A stretch of DNA of 7,474 bases. Origin: an uncultured bacterium. Lineage in GTDB: Bacteria; Patescibacteriota; Minisyncoccia; Phycocordibacterales; PALSA-1337. The notes under the pieces were generated by a model, which was not told the DNA's origin, made no database searches, and was given only the letters and a program-made list of their open reading frames with translations. Every line of letters begins with the position of its first letter. Within the stretch, counting starts at the first letter, position 1. A program made the position numbers and the translations under genes. Location of the stretch: assembly GCA_903870235.1 (NCBI GenBank), contig CAIQCA010000117.1, forward strand, positions 1-7,474, written 5' to 3'. This document shows, one piece after another, positions 5,258-7,474 of this stretch.

Positions 5258-5797
5258 ATGAGAATTGCTCTTCCAAAGTCATTGTACGAAATAGACTTGG
5301 CTTATGGCCCTTTATTCTTCTTGGCAGGGCCAGTGCGTGGTGCTGATGATTGGCAACTTAAGGGCTGTCTAGAAACGAGGAAACGTATTCCCCGTTTCTA
5401 TGCGGCACTTCCATGTCGATATGGTGTAGACCATCCTCTGATTTCATTTGAAATGAAAGGTGTAAAGGATCATTTCGATCGGCAACTTCCCTGGGAACGC
5501 TTCTATATGGAAATGGCGGCCATGGTAGGTTGTCTCATCTTCTGGCTCCCTTGCGAAAGTAAGATCTATCCACGAACTGGTGGCGAACCTTATGCCATGG
5601 ACACCCGTGGTGAACTTGGAGAATGGCGCGGCCGTTTGATGAATGATCCAGACCTTCGTATCGTCATCGGTGCAGAACCCGGTTTTCCTGGTTTGAGTCA
5701 GATAAGTCGGAATTTCAGCCTTGCGACCAAATCGGATTTTCCAATCTATGGGTCGCTCGCCGAAACTATTGCGGCGGCGATCAAGATGGCCAAGTAG
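5258..5797 (+). CDS. Nucleoside 2-deoxyribosyltransferase-like protein
   Basis: This 179-residue protein resembles the nucleoside 2-deoxyribosyltransferase-like family, which has a Rossmann-like fold and moves or cleaves deoxyribose on nucleosides. Matching blocks are FLAGPVRGADDWQ (residues 21-33, the sugar and base loop), QLPWERFYMEMA (76-87, matching Q-x-x-WE), CLIFWLP (92-98) and DTRGELGEW (115-123), where E119 is the best candidate for the catalytic glutamate. RIVIGAEPGFPG (134-145) and a final helix after YGSLAETI complete the fold. The exact substrate cannot be read; nucleotide salvage or modified-base handling are both possible. AAAGGA lies 6 nt before the ATG. The gene ends in TAG followed at once by TAA, then a terminator. 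It stands alone, with no nucleotide-metabolism partner beside it. Confidence 0.7.
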   Translation: MRIALPKSLYEIDLAYGPLFFLAGPVRGADDWQLKGCLETRKRIPRFYAALPCRYGVDHPLISFEMKGVKDHFDRQLPWERFYMEMAAMVGCLIFWLPCESKIYPRTGGEPYAMDTRGELGEWRGRLMNDPDLRIVIGAEPGFPGLSQISRNFSLATKSDFPIYGSLAETIAAAIKMAK

Positions 5798-5820
5798 TAA
5801 ACAAGGGTCCCCAAAAAACG

Positions 5821-5854
5821 AATCCAGTGCCGCTTCGGTGGTACTGGATTTTTT
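5821..5854 (+). terminator. Intrinsic terminator after the transferase-like gene, probably bidirectional
   Basis: Twelve pairs (5821-5832 with 5839-5850, two G-T wobbles) are followed by six T residues. On the other strand the stem is followed after two bases by another six-T run (the A run at 5813-5818), so it could also stop minus-strand transcripts coming from def. Confidence 0.85.
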
Positions 5855-5889
5855 GTTTAAATAACAATTCATCTGTTTCGACAGTTGTT

Positions 5890-5968
5890 GCGGAGACGAT
5901 GGGATTCGCCCGCGACTCTCGATGCCACACGTCGAACTACCTTCGGTAGTTCTTGTGTGTCATTGCGG
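5890..5968. repeat. tRNA-like hairpin repeat, copy 1 (short form)
   Basis: This 79-bp unit is identical to two parts of copy 2: 5890-5921 equals 6694-6725, and 5921-5968 equals 6816-6863. Read on the minus strand, its first part resembles the 3' end of a tRNA (GGGCGAATCCC, then CGTCTCCGC). The second part is a long hairpin centred on GAACTACC-TTC-GGTAGTTC (5934-5952), with outer arms CACAC and GTGTG. Both copies face the same way and bracket def. The 280-bp gap from 5798 to 6077 holds this repeat, the terminator and the inverted repeat below, and no gene. Confidence 0.8.
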
Positions 5969-6043
5969 GGTGTCTCGAGTTATGACTTTCTGACTCATTA
6001 CCTTGTAAGGCTTTTGGGACACTTTTTATGATATCGCAATGAC
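5959..6043. repeat. Inverted repeat bounded by GTCATTGCG and CGCAATGAC
   Basis: Perfect 9-bp arms at 5959-5967 and 6035-6043 enclose 67 bp. Nested inside them, GTGTCTC (5970-5976) pairs with GGGACAC (6016-6022) with one wobble. The structure looks like a small non-coding mobile or palindromic repeat. Its left arm overlaps the end of copy 1. Confidence 0.5.
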
Positions 6044-6077
6044 GAGCTTCGAGCAGAGCAAAATTGTCAAATTATGA

Positions 6078-6635
6078 TTATTTAACATCTCTTAATTTGG
6101 CCTTCAGCGGATCATCTGACATGAATTCAATGGATGCTGGTTCCGCTTTATCAATGTTTATGATTCCTTCCATATGGTCATATTCGTGTTGAAGAAGTCG
6201 GGCCAAAAATCCATCAGCCTTTTCGCTTTTTATATCACCATTCTCGTTCACATATTTAATCTCAATAGACACAGGTCTCTTCACATCCACTGATAAGTAA
6301 CCGCAGCTCAAACAACTTTCCCTGAACAGATTCAATCCTTTTGAATGGCTTACTATTTTAGGGTTTATATAGACTTTAAAGTCATCATCTACAAATGTCA
6401 CAAATACGGCTCCCCCTTCACCAATCTGAGGTGCAGCCAAACCTCTACCATAGCCAGTAATACCTCGATATCTTTTTAAGATTTCCTTTAATTTATTCCC
6501 TAAAATTATCCCTTCTTCCAATGTGACATCTTTAACTTTGGTTCGTAAAACACCATCTCCGATATATGTAATCTCTGGGCAGCTTTCTAATACCTTGGCA
6601 AATGTGTCACTAAGCTTTTTGATTTGATTGATCAT
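6078..6635 (-). CDS. def: Peptide deformylase
   Basis: Peptide deformylase removes the N-formyl group from new proteins in the cytoplasm. All three metal-site motifs are intact in this 185-residue protein: GRGLAAPQIG (residues 63-72, motif 1 GxGxAAxQ), ESCLS (106-110, motif 2, metal ligand C108), and QHEYDHMEG (149-157, motif 3 HExxH with ligands H150 and H154 and catalytic E151). Length is normal. The ATG at 6635 is the only reasonable start, since an in-frame TAA lies a few codons upstream, and there is no Shine-Dalgarno. No fmt or methionyl-tRNA synthetase gene is adjacent. The gene lies alone between two direct repeat copies. Its promoter could not be placed, because the 60 bp before the ATG have no clear hexamers. 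The central segment from residue 101 to 118 (LNLFRESCLSCGYLSVDV) has cysteines at 108 and 111. Confidence 0.95.
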   Translation of the reverse strand: MINQIKKLSDTFAKVLESCPEITYIGDGVLRTKVKDVTLEEGIILGNKLKEILKRYRGITGYGRGLAAPQIGEGGAVFVTFVDDDFKVYINPKIVSHSKGLNLFRESCLSCGYLSVDVKRPVSIEIKYVNENGDIKSEKADGFLARLLQHEYDHMEGIINIDKAEPASIEFMSDDPLKAKLRDVK

Positions 6636-6693
6636 TATGTTGATGCAACTAGAGTGCTCGACTTACCTAACATTCTCGAGCTAACTCGTGTTG

Positions 6694-6863
6694 GCGGAGA
6701 CGATGGGATTCGCCCGCGACTCTCGGCTGACCAGTCAGCCTCGGTCTGGGCACCGGCTCGCGGTCTCGCCTGCTGGCTCGACATCGCTCCGCCGTTCTCA
6801 TCTCCAGCGTCTCTCGATGCCACACGTCGAACTACCTTCGGTAGTTCTTGTGTGTCATTGCGG
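6694..6863. repeat. tRNA-like hairpin repeat, copy 2 (long form with 91 extra bases)
   Basis: This copy holds the same 32-bp and 48-bp blocks as copy 1, split by a GC-rich stretch of 91 bp. CTCTCG occurs at both junctions (6720-6725 and 6811-6816). Read on the minus strand, the left end looks like a tRNA 3' half: a hairpin arm GGCTGAC-TG-GTCAGCC (6726-6741), then a short GAGAG, a T-arm-like GGGCGAATCCC and CGTCTCCGCCA. The T-loop lacks the usual TT and no matching 5' half or D-arm was found, so it is a remnant or mimic, not a working tRNA. The 377-bp gap from 6636 to 7012 holds this repeat, the T-arm-like site below and the terminator, with no credible gene. Confidence 0.75.
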
Positions 6864-6870
6864 CGTATAA

Positions 6871-6886
6871 GGGATTCGAACTCCCC
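6871..6886 (-). other. Second T-arm-like sequence, tRNA remnant
   Basis: The minus strand reads GGGGAGTTCGAATCCC, with a textbook T-loop (TTCGAAT). It continues to ATACGCC, but no complementary GGCGTAT lies upstream at tRNA distance, one T-stem pair is A-C, and no proper anticodon arm forms. The stretch at 6936-6953 (minus strand) is D-arm-like. It may be a decayed tRNA joined to the repeat. Confidence 0.35.
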
Positions 6887-6979
6887 ATCAAGCCCTGTAA
6901 TGTCCACATGAAATCAGACTATAGCACTCGAGATGCCTACCACTTAGAGCACAGGAACCTTGTTCGAGGAGCTTCAAAT

Positions 6980-7007
6980 AAAAAACTGCACACTCCGAAT
7001 GTGCAGT
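6980..7007 (-). terminator. Intrinsic terminator after the homoserine dehydrogenase-like gene
   Basis: On the minus strand ACTGCACA and TGTGCAGT make an 8-bp perfect stem (7000-7007 with 6985-6992) around a 7-nt loop, followed by six T residues. It begins 5 nt after the gene's stop codon. Confidence 0.88.
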
Positions 7008-7012
7008 CGTGA

Positions 7013-7474
7013 TTAATTTAACACCTTGGACATATCGCTAATCATGGCAGCAGCCGTTGGATTCGCCCCAGCACCTTTGCCCCAGATTTGAACTATTCCA
7101 CCATAGTCCTCGACGAGAAGCGTGTTCTCCTCAAATCGTGGAATCATTTTGAACGGTTGAGATGCAATTTCAACAATACCAATCTCTGCGCACCATCCAT
7201 CTTTCCACACATGGAGACAGTCATACAAAGTGTCAGTCGACAGACATCTTTCTTTGCTGATTGAAATGACAAAGCGTCTTGTCTGCTTCTTTAACTGGTA
7301 TAAAATTTCAGATTCACAAAGATACAGTGAACCAAGTTCGCTGACATGCAGAACTTTATCTGAAACTCCCGACAAGTTGAAGACATTTACCAACTTCAAT
7401 ACTATGTCGTGTATTTCAGCGTTGCATACTGAACCAAGATCTAATTGTCCCTGCTCACACAGACCTAATCGGCC
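7013..7474 (-). CDS. Homoserine dehydrogenase-like protein, C-terminal 153 residues (runs off right edge)
   Basis: The frame is open to the right edge, so the start is outside the window; the TTG at 7399 is only an internal codon. The end of the protein matches the C-terminal part of homoserine dehydrogenase, the NAD(P)-dependent enzyme that makes homoserine from aspartate semialdehyde on the way to threonine and methionine. FEENTLLVEDYGGIVQI (about residues 114-130) and GKGAGANPTAAAMISDM (132-148) correspond to the family's late block with G-x-GAG-x-x-TA and the final helix. E. coli ThrA ends with GYGAGNDVTAAGVFADL, which is similar. It stops soon after that helix, so it has no C-terminal ACT domain. 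The NAD-binding half and catalytic lysine lie outside the window and cannot be checked. The terminator makes it the last gene of its transcript. Confidence 0.65.
   Translation of the reverse strand, partial: GRLGLCEQGQLDLGSVCNAEIHDIVLKLVNVFNLSGVSDKVLHVSELGSLYLCESEILYQLKKQTRRFVISISKERCLSTDTLYDCLHVWKDGWCAEIGIVEIASQPFKMIPRFEENTLLVEDYGGIVQIWGKGAGANPTAAAMISDMSKVLN

Noticed and set aside
5890..6863. CRISPR array or integron attC sites
   Set aside because: Only two repeat copies about 800 bp apart with a gene between; no regular short spacers, no cas gene, no integrase and no clear attC core sites.
6635..6907. A 90-residue open frame on the minus strand, and an overlapping 95-residue one on the plus strand, across repeat copy 2
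   Set aside because: Both cover the GC-rich tRNA-like repeat and hairpin. The translations are low-complexity Arg/Ser/Pro-rich with no recognisable domain, and the matching stretch in copy 1 does not keep the frame. The open frames are explained by base composition.
6861..6960. A complete tRNA gene on the minus strand
   Set aside because: There is a good T-loop and a weak D-arm, but no pairing acceptor stem, a mismatched T-stem and no anticodon arm with a 7-nt loop. Kept only as a possible remnant.

Overview
The window looks like a piece of a Patescibacteria (Candidate Phyla Radiation) genome. This is inferred from the gene set: a DUF5652 membrane protein, a TspO protein without its first helix, a histidine kinase with an HK-x-RTPL H-box, a stand-alone receiver, a TrmB-type regulator and a one-domain SWIB protein. 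Genes are small and tightly packed, and the standard code fits (TGA, TAA and TAG all end genes). No species is identified and no search was run.

Layout, left to right. On the minus strand, a DUF5652 gene (cut by the left edge) lies behind a short tspO-like gene. A 102-bp divergent gap leads to purN on the plus strand, which ends in a clear intrinsic terminator. Facing purN is a four-gene minus-strand operon, in transcription order TrmB-like regulator, receiver-only response regulator, membrane histidine kinase, and DUF4105/Lnb-N membrane protein, with gaps of 17, 3 and 11 nt. The regulator is divergent from a plus-strand DUF3307 gene. A perfect 17-bp palindrome sits between their two -35 boxes and is a good candidate for a shared operator. 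Next come a strong terminator, a minus-strand SWIB gene, a plus-strand nucleoside 2-deoxyribosyltransferase-like gene with its own terminator, and a repeat-rich area. There a peptide deformylase gene (minus strand) is bracketed by two direct copies of a tRNA-like, hairpin-bearing repeat. One copy carries 91 bp that the other lacks, with CTCTCG at each junction. At the right edge, a minus-strand fragment ends like homoserine dehydrogenase and is followed by a terminator.

Two patterns stand out. First, three minus-strand genes (DUF5652, trmB-like, response regulator) have a -10-like hexamer exactly 6 nt before the ATG and no Shine-Dalgarno, which predicts leaderless mRNAs. The three complete plus-strand genes instead have purine-rich ribosome sites. 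Second, def sits between near-identical repeats that could recombine. The operon suggests a phosphorelay coupled to a transcription factor and an envelope-facing DUF4105 domain, but the signal and targets cannot be read from the sequence.
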